A stretch of 21,462 nt of DNA from a virus. Both the position numbers and the translations under genes were made by a program. The notes under the pieces are model-generated. The model saw only the letters and a list, made by a program, of their open reading frames with translations, did not search any database and was not told the DNA's origin. The stretch covers positions 1 through 21,462 of IMG/VR virus record IMGVR_UViG_3300044953_000348. One strand, written 5' to 3'. Every line of letters begins with the position of its first letter. The stretch's first letter is position 1. Positions 1 through 7,204 of the stretch are shown one piece after another.

Positions 1-312
1 ATTGTTTTGAATGGCCACTCCTCCCACCACCACCAAGGCAGCAGTGAAAAATGAACTTGCTGCGGTGTTGTCGGTGATGTTCACTGTAGAATTCAAAACT
101 GATGCGCCATCCACGGTCAAAGTGCCCTGCAATTCCGTGGTATTAGTCACTGTCAAATCTGGCAGGATGCTTGTGCCTGTGGAAGTGATAGCATTGGCAA
201 TAATATTGTTGACTGTGATGTTGTTGGCCACTAGATTGCCTGCGGCATTCACACTGAATGAAGGGCTCTGAAAGCCATACAACGATTTCAATGGATTATT
301 GACTACTGGCAT
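1..312 (-). CDS. Tail-fibre-like structural protein, N-terminal part (runs off left edge)
   Basis: This reading frame opens with ATG at 310-312 and stays open for 104 codons to the window edge, so the protein is incomplete. It starts MPVVNNPLKSLYGF and continues with short Asn/Val/Thr-rich beta repeats (NLVANNITVNNI, TVTNTTELQGTLTVDG). It reaches a segment reading TAALVVVGGVAIQNN, which resembles the GALVV.GGVGI..NL motif that recurs in fibres of marine T4-like phages. I infer a trimeric beta-structured fibre or adhesin whose C-terminal part lies outside the window. A late-promoter-like word lies 15 bases upstream of the start, and the preceding gene ends 43 bases away. No good Shine-Dalgarno sequence is visible. 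The exact fibre type cannot be told from this fragment. Confidence 0.75.
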   Translation of the reverse strand, partial: MPVVNNPLKSLYGFQSPSFSVNAAGNLVANNITVNNIIANAITSTGTSILPDLTVTNTTELQGTLTVDGASVLNSTVNITDNTAASSFFTAALVVVGGVAIQNN

Positions 313-326
313 AAATGTCTAATTTT

Positions 327-338
327 AGTGTATTTATC
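327..338 (-). promoter_or_regulatory. T4-type late promoter word GATAAATACACT
   Basis: On the minus strand the sequence reads GATAAATACACT, ending 14 bases before the ATG at 312. The same 12-mer occurs before the gene starting at 5193, and close variants precede the genes starting at 8569 and 15009. T4-like phages read late genes from TATAAATA-type -10 elements with no -35, using a phage sigma factor (gp55) and sliding clamp. The assignment comes from position and recurrence. No transcript start is known. Confidence 0.7.
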
Positions 339-355
339 TAAGGCCAGCTGGTATT

Positions 356-760
356 TTAGCGTGTGATGGGATTCAAAGTTTCAAAATAGGTAGCTTGGAA
401 TATGCATTTGGAACCATTGTATGCGCTTTGGGCTGCGGTGGCTCTCAGTTCCACATATGAGTCATTCACGGTGGCTGTGAGATTGATCAGTTCGTTGCCA
501 AGATTTCCTCGACCATAGATGGTCACTGTGGCAGTGCTTGGGCCACCCAGTAGCAAACATCTTATGATTTCTTTGTTGTCGGTATCATGGTCTATCATTA
601 TGGTGTATTCAGCAGCTGACACAGACGTGAATTGCCACTTGTCTATTAGGGTGTTTGATTGAACGGTTGTGAAGGGTCCCCCCACTGAAAAATTCAAACC
701 ATTTTTTAACAGTAGAGTATTTTTGACGCCTTTGCCAAACAAATTGTTTACATTGAACAT
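356..760 (-). CDS. Small virion protein of T4-like marine phages (134 aa), function unknown
   Basis: This 134-residue protein has no signal peptide, membrane segment or catalytic motif that I can see. It is mostly predicted beta-strand, with the phrases WQFTSVSAAEYTIMIDHDTDNKE and VTIYGRGNLGNELINLTATV. From memory, this arrangement (a strand pair built around SSAEYTI, then an IYGR strand) is common in small structural proteins beside fibre genes of marine T4-like phages. It starts 23 bases after the second glycosyltransferase ends. AGG about 10 bases before the ATG is the only ribosome-binding-site candidate. A TAAATACAAG word overlaps this leader but is too close to the ATG to act as the usual late promoter. 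It could be a virion decoration or fibre-attachment protein; that is inference from context. Confidence 0.7.
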   Translation of the reverse strand: MFNVNNLFGKGVKNTLLLKNGLNFSVGGPFTTVQSNTLIDKWQFTSVSAAEYTIMIDHDTDNKEIIRCLLLGGPSTATVTIYGRGNLGNELINLTATVNDSYVELRATAAQSAYNGSKCIFQATYFETLNPITR

Positions 761-783
761 GCTTGTATTTACCTGTGACTGGT

Positions 784-1734
784 TTATTTTTTATTCTTTT
801 TGTAGCCGTGCTTGATCATGCTGTTGACTGATTGCACGATCCTATTTTCCACTGCTGTGTCCATCTGCATGGCGTTTTCGTTGGCTCTGTCAGCATATTC
901 GTCCATGGTAATACGTATGGGACTGTAAATTCTGCTGTCCTTATTCATATCGATGATATCAAATTTATTGTTGTCCGGATATGAAACATTTTTCGGAAAA
1001 GTAGATCCAAACACCACAGTGGCAGTTTTATCAAACGCATAGGCTAAATGCTGTCCTAGACTGTCACAACCTAAAAAATGATCGCACATTTTAACAACTG
1101 CGCTCCAGATTCTCACATGTATGTTTTGCGGCACAGCCACAGGAAAATTTATCTGATGTTTGTTCAGATCAATGTGATACTGTGACATCAACATCACCGC
1201 GTGTTGCTTGCCCAACTGTCTAATAATACTCACAATATTTTCCAATTCAAAACTTCTGCCACTCACATCTATAAAACTATCACTGTCTTTTTTGGATACT
1301 CTACCAAAAGGTTGAAACACTACTAATTTCTCTTTTTTAGTGGTTTGTCTTATCTCTTTTATCATCTGTCTAGCCATGATCAACTCTTCTTTGGATAGAT
1401 AAATTTTAGGTTTTTGCAGTGTGCGGAGCCCTTTGCCATTGATTTCTATATCATAGGCCTGAGCAATGTTGCATTGTTGATTGTAGTATTCCCAAACTCT
1501 GTAAGGTTCAGGAGTAATCAGTTGTCTATCTTTCAAGTATTCATTAAAGAGGTTTTTGTGCCATACGTCATAAGCTCTAAAATGTAATTTAGGATGGCCT
1601 TTGTAAAAATCAGTGCCTCCCTCGCAAACAATTATAAAGTCGTCTTCTGGGTGGTCAATAGCGTAATTTTCCAGTGCTGGAACAGAACATAGAGTCCTGC
1701 CTGCACCACCATTGATAAAGAATGCTTTATTCAT
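784..1734 (-). CDS. Glycosyltransferase family 9-like protein (GT-B fold), second copy
   Basis: This 316-residue protein resembles the ADP-heptose:LPS heptosyltransferase family (GT9). The N-terminal domain has the glycine loop GGAGRTLCSVPALENY (residues 9-24), the equivalent of the family's G.GD....P.L, and ends its sensor-like segment with KGHP (45-48). The C-terminal domain has the donor-binding signature CDHFLGCDSLGQHLAYAF (217-234) followed by TATVVFGSTFP (237-247), matching the family's D.G..H.A......T..VFG.T.P. It is a paralogue of the protein at 3534-4475: both share VWEYYNQ.CN..QA.DI.IN.KG.R.L.KP in the same place. It starts one base after the carbamoyltransferase stop, so the two are probably translationally coupled. 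Donor sugar and acceptor cannot be read from sequence. Intracellular transfer to a fibre protein or a surface glycan are both possible. Confidence 0.8.
   Translation of the reverse strand: MNKAFFINGGAGRTLCSVPALENYAIDHPEDDFIIVCEGGTDFYKGHPKLHFRAYDVWHKNLFNEYLKDRQLITPEPYRVWEYYNQQCNIAQAYDIEINGKGLRTLQKPKIYLSKEELIMARQMIKEIRQTTKKEKLVVFQPFGRVSKKDSDSFIDVSGRSFELENIVSIIRQLGKQHAVMLMSQYHIDLNKHQINFPVAVPQNIHVRIWSAVVKMCDHFLGCDSLGQHLAYAFDKTATVVFGSTFPKNVSYPDNNKFDIIDMNKDSRIYSPIRITMDEYADRANENAMQMDTAVENRIVQSVNSMIKHGYKKNKK
1477..1506 (-). repeat. 30-bp direct repeat, copy in second glycosyltransferase
   Basis: This 30-base stretch is identical to 4212-4241. Both copies encode the peptide PYRVWEYYNQ in the same position of the two paralogous glycosyltransferases. 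The surrounding DNA has diverged, so the patch stands out. The copies lie in the same orientation about 2.7 kb apart and flank the carbamoyltransferase. Confidence 0.9.
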
Positions 1735-1735
1735 T

Positions 1736-3541
1736 TTAATTAGGCACGTAGATTAATTTTTTATATTCGGGCAGGTAAAGATATTCTATTTTAGAGTTTT
1801 GCAGAGTGCGCACTGCGTCTTCCAATGTTTCTACCAATGGTTCTCCACCCAGATTGAAGGAGGTATTAAAGATCACTGGAATTCCGGTTTTTTCATGGAA
1901 AGTTTTAATTAGATTGTAATAATTTTCATTCTGTTCTTTGGTAACTGTTTGTATTCTACAAGTGCCGTCCACATGTATTATGGCTGGTATTTTTTCAGCC
2001 ACTCCATCTCGACAATTCACTGCGTACATCATGTATGGAGATTCCTCCATGCCTCTTAAATCGAACCAATCATGCACATATTCCTTCAGTATGCTTCCAG
2101 CGAATGGTCTGAAATATTCTCTCTTTTTCACTAAATTTACAAAATCTTTGCCATCTTTAAAAGTTGGATCGAACAATAATGATCTATTGCCCAAAGCTCT
2201 TGGGCCATTTTCAGATCTGCCTTGAAACACGGCAACAATATTTTTTTTGACCAATAATTCTGTTATCTCAGCATCATTGAAATCTTTGCATATGGTTTTT
2301 TTGCCGTCGCACAACTTTTCTATGTCTGCAACGCTGTATTTTCTTTCTGGTCCTAGATATAGACCATGACTGTTTAAGGGAGTTTTGTGTGCAAATATTT
2401 GATGATAAAAGAGAAGAGCAGCACCCATGGCAGTGCCTGCATCATTGCTGACTGGCTCCACGTATAATTCTATTCCGTCTTTTTGCAAGTGTTCTAGATA
2501 TGAATAGTTGGCCACACAGTTCAGACCATAGCCTCCTGACAAAACAACTTTTTTCTTCTGGCTCATCTGCACTGCCTTGTATATTAACTTCAGCACTTGG
2601 GCCTGTGTCTCCATCTGACAGGCGTAAGCCATATCTCTACGATTTTGTAACCTGGTCACGTCATCATATAAACTACCATCAGGATCTTGCAGGAATTCAA
2701 ACAATTGTCCATTCACTAGAGCTGCATTGGGATATGTGGGTATGATTAAATTTCTATTAGATAATGGTATCAAACTGTCATTTTCAAATAATTTAGGAAT
2801 CTTATCATTGGCCTTGCCATAAGGAAATAATCCCATGGTCTTGCCGGCTTCAATGGGCATGAATCCGCAGTATTGGGTCACTGCTTCATAAACTTTAACA
2901 ATGCCAGCCCTGTCACTGAACACCGCTTCGTGCGTCTTTGCGGGCTCGTCGGTGATTTCTGATGGAAAATTTTTCAACACAGCACCAAGCACTGGATCCC
3001 TAGTGCCATAGTGTTTGTACATAGATTTAAATTCTGCAGGGTAATCACAATCTATAATGGATTCTACTTCCCACACTGTGGTAGGACCTTGAATGTTGTT
3101 GTTGATTCCTATGAATGTGCCAGCACCATCAACTATAACGCTCACAGCGCTGTCAAAACCGCTGCGATAAAAAGCACAAGCTGAGTGTAATTTGTGATGT
3201 ATGTGACTGAGATCGATCACTTGTGGATGGTTGTGTGAGTCAGCCTGTCTGTCAATCAGTCCTAATTTTCTTGCCAATCCTGTGTACACATCATCGCCTG
3301 AGAAATCCACTCTGCCTGCTGTGTCTTTGATTTTTTGCGTGTGTGCCACCACCAGATAATCTATTTTATCAGTGTGTTTCAGTATTTCTATCATGGAGGC
3401 AAAAGGACCTCCGTCATATTTTTGTCTGCTTAATCTCTCTTCCTCAATGGAGAAAACTATTTTTCCATCTTTCAACAAGCAAACTCCTGCATTGTGTCCT
3501 CTGGCAATAGCAGCAATATAACCTGAAAGTTTTTTACTCAT
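1736..3541 (-). CDS. Carbamoyltransferase, NodU/CmcH/TobZ family
   Basis: This is a two-domain O-carbamoyltransferase of 601 residues, close to the family's usual length. It would use carbamoyl phosphate and ATP to add a carbamoyl group to a sugar hydroxyl. The Kae1-like N-terminal domain shows GHNAGVCLLKDGKIVFSIEEERLSR (residues about 15-39), the metal-binding HHKLH (115-119), VDGAGT (137-142) and GKTMGLFPYGK (233-243). A nucleotide-binding stretch reads SGGYGLNCVAN (335-345) with DAGTAMGAAL after it. The C-terminal domain has GRSENGPRALGNRSLL (441-456), KREYFRPFA (472-480), HVDGTCRIQ (523-531) and NTSFNLGGEP (559-568), all hallmarks of the family. I chose the ATG at 3541 because GGGAAGAA lies 6 bases upstream and it overlaps the previous gene's stop (ATGAGTAA). 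An in-frame ATG at 3565 would add eight residues but has no ribosome binding site. The acceptor is unknown, probably the product of the flanking glycosyltransferases. Confidence 0.92.
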   Translation of the reverse strand: MSKKLSGYIAAIARGHNAGVCLLKDGKIVFSIEEERLSRQKYDGGPFASMIEILKHTDKIDYLVVAHTQKIKDTAGRVDFSGDDVYTGLARKLGLIDRQADSHNHPQVIDLSHIHHKLHSACAFYRSGFDSAVSVIVDGAGTFIGINNNIQGPTTVWEVESIIDCDYPAEFKSMYKHYGTRDPVLGAVLKNFPSEITDEPAKTHEAVFSDRAGIVKVYEAVTQYCGFMPIEAGKTMGLFPYGKANDKIPKLFENDSLIPLSNRNLIIPTYPNAALVNGQLFEFLQDPDGSLYDDVTRLQNRRDMAYACQMETQAQVLKLIYKAVQMSQKKKVVLSGGYGLNCVANYSYLEHLQKDGIELYVEPVSNDAGTAMGAALLFYHQIFAHKTPLNSHGLYLGPERKYSVADIEKLCDGKKTICKDFNDAEITELLVKKNIVAVFQGRSENGPRALGNRSLLFDPTFKDGKDFVNLVKKREYFRPFAGSILKEYVHDWFDLRGMEESPYMMYAVNCRDGVAEKIPAIIHVDGTCRIQTVTKEQNENYYNLIKTFHEKTGIPVIFNTSFNLGGEPLVETLEDAVRTLQNSKIEYLYLPEYKKLIYVPN

Positions 3542-4475
3542 CTTCATTTCTTCCCATGATGCCATTTATGATAAATTGTTCAATTTCTTCATTCATTTGC
3601 ATTAACAATTCATTTTTCCTACTGATTCTTTCATCCATGGTGATTCTTATGGGATCGTATTCCCTGTCAATTTCTCCAAGATCCATTATGTTGAAATATT
3701 CACAGTCAGGATAGCTGGTATTGATGGGATATGTTGGGCCCAACACCACAGTGCTGGGCGTTTCCATGATATAGGATAGATGTTGCCCCACACTGTCACA
3801 ACCAAAGAAATGATCTGCATGTTTGATCATTGAGGCCCATTGACGCAGATTTAAACCTTCTGGGAAAGCCACCTCATCTGTATATTTTTGATCTTTAAGA
3901 TCTAATCCAAATTCTGACATCAATATTACCCCAAAGTTTTCTTTTTGTAATCTTCTGATCAAGCTCTTGACATTTTTGTATTCTATGCTGCGACTGGTTT
4001 TGTCAATCAAGGTTTGGTCTATGTGTTCTATGCCTCTGCCGAATGGCTGAAATATAATTGTTTTATCTTTTTTTATTTTGTTTTTGATTTCGTCGATCAA
4101 TTTTTTGCCTTGGATGATTTCTTCTTTGCTGAGTATCACTGTAGGTTTGGGCAGAGCTCTTATTCCTTTGTTGTTGATCAAGATGTCAAATGCCTGTGAA
4201 AGGTTACACTTTTGATTGTAGTATTCCCAAACTCTGTAAGGCTCCAAAGTAATCACATCTCTGCTTTGCAGTTTGGAATGAAATAAATTTTTATGAAATA
4301 TGTCGTATGTTTTTTGATCCAGCAGAGGATGGCCTTTGATTATGTCCACTGCTCCCTCACAGATCACCAAGAAATCTTTGTCGCTCGATTCTTCTGCATA
4401 TTTTTCCAGTGCAGGAATGGCACACAAGATTCTGCCTATGCCACCGTTGAGGAAAAATGCTTTGGATCTGATCAT
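3534..4475 (-). CDS. Glycosyltransferase family 9-like protein (GT-B fold), first copy
   Basis: This 313-residue protein has the GT9 layout. A glycine loop reads GGIGRILCAIPALEKY (residues 11-26) and GHP (48-50) sits at the end of the next strand-helix unit. In the C-terminal domain QPFGRG (143-148) is followed by ADHFFGCDSVGQHLSYI (220-236) and TPSTVVLGPTYP (239-250), the nucleotide-sugar-binding region. It is the first gene of a three-gene cassette and overlaps the carbamoyltransferase start by about 8 bases. The promoter upstream (4497-4526) is of host sigma70 type rather than phage late type. The paralogue at 784-1734 is clearly related but not near-identical, so the pair may act on different acceptors or successive sugars. 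Assignment to the GT9 superfamily is firm; heptosyltransferase activity itself is not. Confidence 0.8.
   Translation of the reverse strand: MIRSKAFFLNGGIGRILCAIPALEKYAEESSDKDFLVICEGAVDIIKGHPLLDQKTYDIFHKNLFHSKLQSRDVITLEPYRVWEYYNQKCNLSQAFDILINNKGIRALPKPTVILSKEEIIQGKKLIDEIKNKIKKDKTIIFQPFGRGIEHIDQTLIDKTSRSIEYKNVKSLIRRLQKENFGVILMSEFGLDLKDQKYTDEVAFPEGLNLRQWASMIKHADHFFGCDSVGQHLSYIMETPSTVVLGPTYPINTSYPDCEYFNIMDLGEIDREYDPIRITMDERISRKNELLMQMNEEIEQFIINGIMGRNEDE
3548..3555 (-). promoter_or_regulatory. Ribosome binding site deciding the carbamoyltransferase start
   Basis: GGGAAGAA on the minus strand lies six bases before the ATG at 3541, a normal Shine-Dalgarno distance. The upstream ATG at 3565 has only AT-rich sequence before it. 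This favours the shorter 601-residue protein and start-stop overlap with the preceding glycosyltransferase. Confidence 0.6.
4212..4241 (-). repeat. 30-bp direct repeat, copy in first glycosyltransferase
   Basis: This is the partner of 1477-1506, identical over 30 bases and encoding the same PYRVWEYYNQ peptide. Recombination between the copies would keep reading frame, fuse the two glycosyltransferases and remove the carbamoyltransferase. Confidence 0.9.
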
Positions 4476-4482
4476 ATAAATG

Positions 4483-4495
4483 CTGTCTTGGACAG
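4483..4495 (-). promoter_or_regulatory. 5-bp inverted repeat at the expected transcript start
   Basis: CTGTC and GACAG flank a 3-base spacer directly downstream of the -10 box of the cassette promoter. The repeat would span the transcript start and form either a small 5' hairpin or a short operator. A 5-bp palindrome can arise by chance, so I rank this low. Confidence 0.3.
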
Positions 4496-4496
4496 T

Positions 4497-4526
4497 ATTA
4501 TATATCAGCTAATTGTTTTGTGTGAA
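4497..4526 (-). promoter_or_regulatory. Sigma70-type promoter of the glycosyltransferase/carbamoyltransferase cassette
   Basis: On the minus strand TTCACA (4521-4526) matches the -35 consensus at five of six bases, and TATAAT (4497-4502) is a perfect -10 box. They are 18 bases apart, within the normal range. The pair sits in the 61-base gap before the first glycosyltransferase. In T4-like phages such promoters serve early genes read by unmodified host RNA polymerase, whereas the neighbouring virion genes carry ATAAATA late words. No late word occurs in this gap. Confidence 0.65.
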
Positions 4527-4536
4527 TTATTCGTGA

Positions 4537-5193
4537 TTAGTATTGTGGTACTTCGTGTTTAAATGGAATCTTCCAATGCTCCACATCGGCGTACTTGGTT
4601 GGTATGTTTTCCAGCCATGTCTTATAAGTTTCTAATTTGGTTCTGTTGGCGTCACTGATATTTTCATTGGTTTCCAATGCTCTGCCGATGTTGGCTGCTT
4701 GAACCGCCATGCTGTCTAAAAAACTCTGTCTGGTCAAGGCATGCACTCGGAATCTTGGTCGCACGTATGCACCGTTTTCAAATTTTAAATCTAAACCAAA
4801 GTACTGCTGTGCAATCATGCCGGTGTACTGATCCCAAACGTATTCCCAAGTTTCAGGTTGACCTGCTGCATCCAAAGTGCCCAATTCGCAAGTGAATGGA
4901 GCCACAGCACCAGTGTCATACATGCCAGTCACATAGGCTGCTTCAAATGTGTTCACTGTGGCATCCAACACTGTGTATGACTTGCCTGGTTCTTGCACAT
5001 ATGAATTAAAGCTGTTCATTTCAGTAATGCTGTCTGAGGTAAACACAATTTTTTCCACATATCTACTGGCCGTATCGTATTGTAGTCTGATGTATCTTGG
5101 CCCATTGTAGGTGGCTGTGTAAGTTTTGTTCTGTGTGGTGTCGTTAAGATAAGGCTCATCTGTTAAAGGTATTGTGAAATTTCTTGTGATCAT
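4537..5193 (-). CDS. Virion-associated protein with tail-fibre-assembly-like C-terminus (218 aa)
   Basis: The 218-residue protein is largely beta in its first 150 residues (ATYNGPRYIRLQYD, YVEKIVFTSDS, GKSYTVLDATVNTFEAAYVTG). It ends in a helical stretch, RQSFLDSMAVQAANIGRALE then ISDANRTKLETYKTWLENIPTKY, followed by HWKIPFKHEVP. This tail recalls phage tail-fibre assembly and chaperone proteins, which finish with a helix, a YR..LRD.P turn and a WP motif. The resemblance is by eye and weak. Its position directly after the three Cys-rich proteins would suit a chaperone or attachment factor for them. It has its own late promoter word (5218-5229) and a GAGGAA ribosome binding site upstream. It could equally be a structural protein of unknown role. 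Confidence 0.6.
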   Translation of the reverse strand: MITRNFTIPLTDEPYLNDTTQNKTYTATYNGPRYIRLQYDTASRYVEKIVFTSDSITEMNSFNSYVQEPGKSYTVLDATVNTFEAAYVTGMYDTGAVAPFTCELGTLDAAGQPETWEYVWDQYTGMIAQQYFGLDLKFENGAYVRPRFRVHALTRQSFLDSMAVQAANIGRALETNENISDANRTKLETYKTWLENIPTKYADVEHWKIPFKHEVPQY

Positions 5194-5217
5194 ATCCTGT
5201 GTTCCTCTGCTTTATTT

Positions 5218-5229
5218 AGTGTATTTATC
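5218..5229 (-). promoter_or_regulatory. T4-type late promoter word GATAAATACACT
   Basis: This 12-mer is identical to the one at 327-338. It lies between the last Cys-rich gene and the 218-residue gene, 24 bases before the ATG at 5193, leaving room for a transcript start and the GAGGAA ribosome binding site. Confidence 0.75.
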
Positions 5230-5240
5230 AACATATCCTG

Positions 5241-6203
5241 TTAAGAAGCAATAAATCTGATACGAATGCCACCCCAGCCGCCTCTGATACCGTGATCTCT
5301 CACGTTGGGACATGCTTGTGGGGGCAGCCCGCCTGCTCCAATGGGCAAGTACGGTGAACATCCCTGCATCTCATAGCATCCGCAGGATCTGTCTGATCTC
5401 CAGCAATGACTGTTGGGTGCTCCTCTTTGAGGAGATTTGGTCATGCCTGCCAATGCGGCAAAATATGGCATCAATTGTGATCCAGCCATACCGTCTGTGT
5501 GTCTATTACCGTCTGTGGTGTTCACTGCCACTCTTGCGCCTTTTTCCGCAAACATGTATGAAGGCAGTGGAGCATAATGATAAAATTGACATGGGCATAC
5601 CGGTTGACAACCTAAGAAAGCTGAACAGCCAATGATGCCGCAACAGTTGATTTCGCCACCGTAGGCCAGTGCTTCCCAGCCTCCTGAACAATGATTGCAG
5701 ATGATACCGCAGTTGTCATTGATGGGTCCAAATCCACAGAATCCATTGGCGTAGAAACAACACCACATGCTGGAGCCGGTGCTGCAGAAAGAGGTGCCAC
5801 CTCTGCCACCCCTGGAACACATGCAACCGTTGCTAGTGGTGCTGGTCCAACATATCATGGTGGGGTCACCGCAACCTGAAAAACACAAGTCATGTGCGTA
5901 GCGAGGAAAGCCCACGCAGCCACACACAAAGTTGGCAGTGGTCACTGAAAAAGATCTTCTCGAATATCCTCCCGCGTTGCCTGGCAAACCTGAACCGCAG
6001 CAGCACATGCGAGAACCAGATCCTCCTGCTCCCCATGCCTCCACAATCACACAGCCAGAAGCCGGTGGCTTCCAACACAATCCATTACAGTACTGGGTGT
6101 AGAATGTGCCGGGGCAGAAGGCGTAGATAACACCTGTCTCCAGATTGTTCTCTGTGATTTCGTAGGTTACTCTGTTCGATAATATGCTTTTCAATCCTGG
6201 CAT
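5241..6203 (-). CDS. Cysteine- and glycine-rich adhesin-like protein, third tandem copy (320 aa)
   Basis: The 320-residue protein contains 32 cysteines by my count. An N-terminal strand region ends in CVIVEAWGAGGSGS, matching the glycine-rich-domain signature V.VWGAGG.G seen in phage tail-tip adhesins. It is followed by MCCCGSGLPGNAGGYSRR, GCMCSRGGRGGTSFCST, WCCF..GFCG, NDNCGIICN, ALAYGGEINC and CPC. The end is CGCYEMQGC.PYLPIGAGG..PQACPNVRDHGIRGGWGGIRIRF, where the GG.G.IRI strand closes the domain as in other Gly-rich modules. I infer a tail-tip receptor-binding or surface-exposed virion protein with a polyglycine core stabilised by disulphides or metal. Its ATG overlaps the stop of the preceding copy (TAATG). 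This copy differs most from the other two in the segment near residue 215-245. Confidence 0.75.
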   Translation of the reverse strand: MPGLKSILSNRVTYEITENNLETGVIYAFCPGTFYTQYCNGLCWKPPASGCVIVEAWGAGGSGSRMCCCGSGLPGNAGGYSRRSFSVTTANFVCGCVGFPRYAHDLCFSGCGDPTMICWTSTTSNGCMCSRGGRGGTSFCSTGSSMWCCFYANGFCGFGPINDNCGIICNHCSGGWEALAYGGEINCCGIIGCSAFLGCQPVCPCQFYHYAPLPSYMFAEKGARVAVNTTDGNRHTDGMAGSQLMPYFAALAGMTKSPQRGAPNSHCWRSDRSCGCYEMQGCSPYLPIGAGGLPPQACPNVRDHGIRGGWGGIRIRFIAS

Positions 6204-7201
6204 TAGTTTAACCCCAATATTCCTGTTCCTGTGTATTTAATCCTGATCATTCCATGACCACCACGATAGGCGTGATCTCTCACGTCAGGACATGGATGTG
6301 GTCCTGATCCTGGGTGTCCTGGTGGTGAGTATGGTATACATCCATTGGCCTGATAACATCCGCAGTATCTAAATCCTGTCCAACATGCTGAATAGTTTCC
6401 TCCGCCTGTGGGATTCCTTCCGGCCAATCCCAAAGTGTGCAAATATCCGTATATTGATCCACCGCTCCAGTTGTAGGCTCCATTGTCCCCATCATTGGTG
6501 TAGGTGATCCAAGCTCCGCAATCAGCAAACATCTTGGGTGGAGTTCTCAAGTGATACCAGAATGCGCAAGGGCATGTGGGGTAACAGCCAAAATAGCTCA
6601 CGCAGCTGAATCCTCCGGCCATGTTGCAGGTGCCACCGTAGGCCTGAGCTTCATGTATGGCACAGCCAGCTCCCCTGTAGTTGCACACGATGCCGCAGTT
6701 GTCGCCAGCGCACTTGGTGCTGCAGAAACCACCGGCTGTGAAACAACAGTAGGCAGATGGCGTGGTAGAACAATAACTGAATCCACCCTGACCACCTTCC
6801 GCACACATACAACCTGTGGTGCCGTTGCCTTGCCAGCACACTCCGGTGCTTTCAGATCTGCCTCTGTAACATAAGTCCTCTGTGTTGCCGCAGCTCAATC
6901 CCACGTTGCCCCTTATGCAGCAGTTCACTGTGACTGAAACTGTCCTGCTGGAATAAGCACCTGGATTGCCCGGCAGTCCATATCCGCAGCAGCACATCTC
7001 AGCTCCGGATCCACCCGCTCCCCAGATCTCAATCAATGCTGTGCCTGTGCCTGGTGATCTCCAACACACGCCGCAACAGAAGTTTGTGCCCTGTGCTGTG
7101 CCCGGAGTGTAGGCCCATATTCTGCCTTCCTCAAGGTTGGTTTCCAAGCCCTGTAATTGGAATGCTAATTTAGTTTCTAACAATGATCTAAGCGTTGGCA
7201 T
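6203..7201 (-). CDS. Cysteine- and glycine-rich adhesin-like protein, second tandem copy (332 aa)
   Basis: This is the longest of the three paralogues, with 32 cysteines in 332 residues. The shared landmarks occur in order: ALIEIWGAGGSGAEMCCCGYGLPGNPGAYSSR, GCMCAEGGQGGFSYCST, YCCFTAGGFC, DNCGIVCN, AQAYGG, CPCAFWYH, NDGDNGAYNW, SACW....YCGCYQANGC, then SGPHPCPDVRDHAYRGGHGMIRIKY. It starts three bases after the preceding copy and overlaps the next by one base, so the three are one transcript with coupled translation. It carries ten extra residues after the IRIKY strand (TGTGILGLN). No signal peptide or membrane segment is seen. The role is inferred as virion surface or tail-tip adhesin. Confidence 0.75.
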   Translation of the reverse strand: MPTLRSLLETKLAFQLQGLETNLEEGRIWAYTPGTAQGTNFCCGVCWRSPGTGTALIEIWGAGGSGAEMCCCGYGLPGNPGAYSSRTVSVTVNCCIRGNVGLSCGNTEDLCYRGRSESTGVCWQGNGTTGCMCAEGGQGGFSYCSTTPSAYCCFTAGGFCSTKCAGDNCGIVCNYRGAGCAIHEAQAYGGTCNMAGGFSCVSYFGCYPTCPCAFWYHLRTPPKMFADCGAWITYTNDGDNGAYNWSGGSIYGYLHTLGLAGRNPTGGGNYSACWTGFRYCGCYQANGCIPYSPPGHPGSGPHPCPDVRDHAYRGGHGMIRIKYTGTGILGLN

Positions 7202-7204
7202 AAT

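Noticed and set aside
344-351. CCAGCTGG palindrome after the 134-aa gene as a terminator
   Set aside because: The stem is only 4 bp with no loop and no following T-run. It is more likely chance.
764-773. GTAAATACAAG before the gene starting at 760 as a late promoter
   Set aside because: The transcript start would fall at or inside the start codon, and the first base of the core word differs from the other sites.
3542-3565. Upstream ATG at 3565 as carbamoyltransferase start
   Set aside because: It has no Shine-Dalgarno sequence, and the ATG at 3541 has one at proper distance. It remains possible and would add eight residues.
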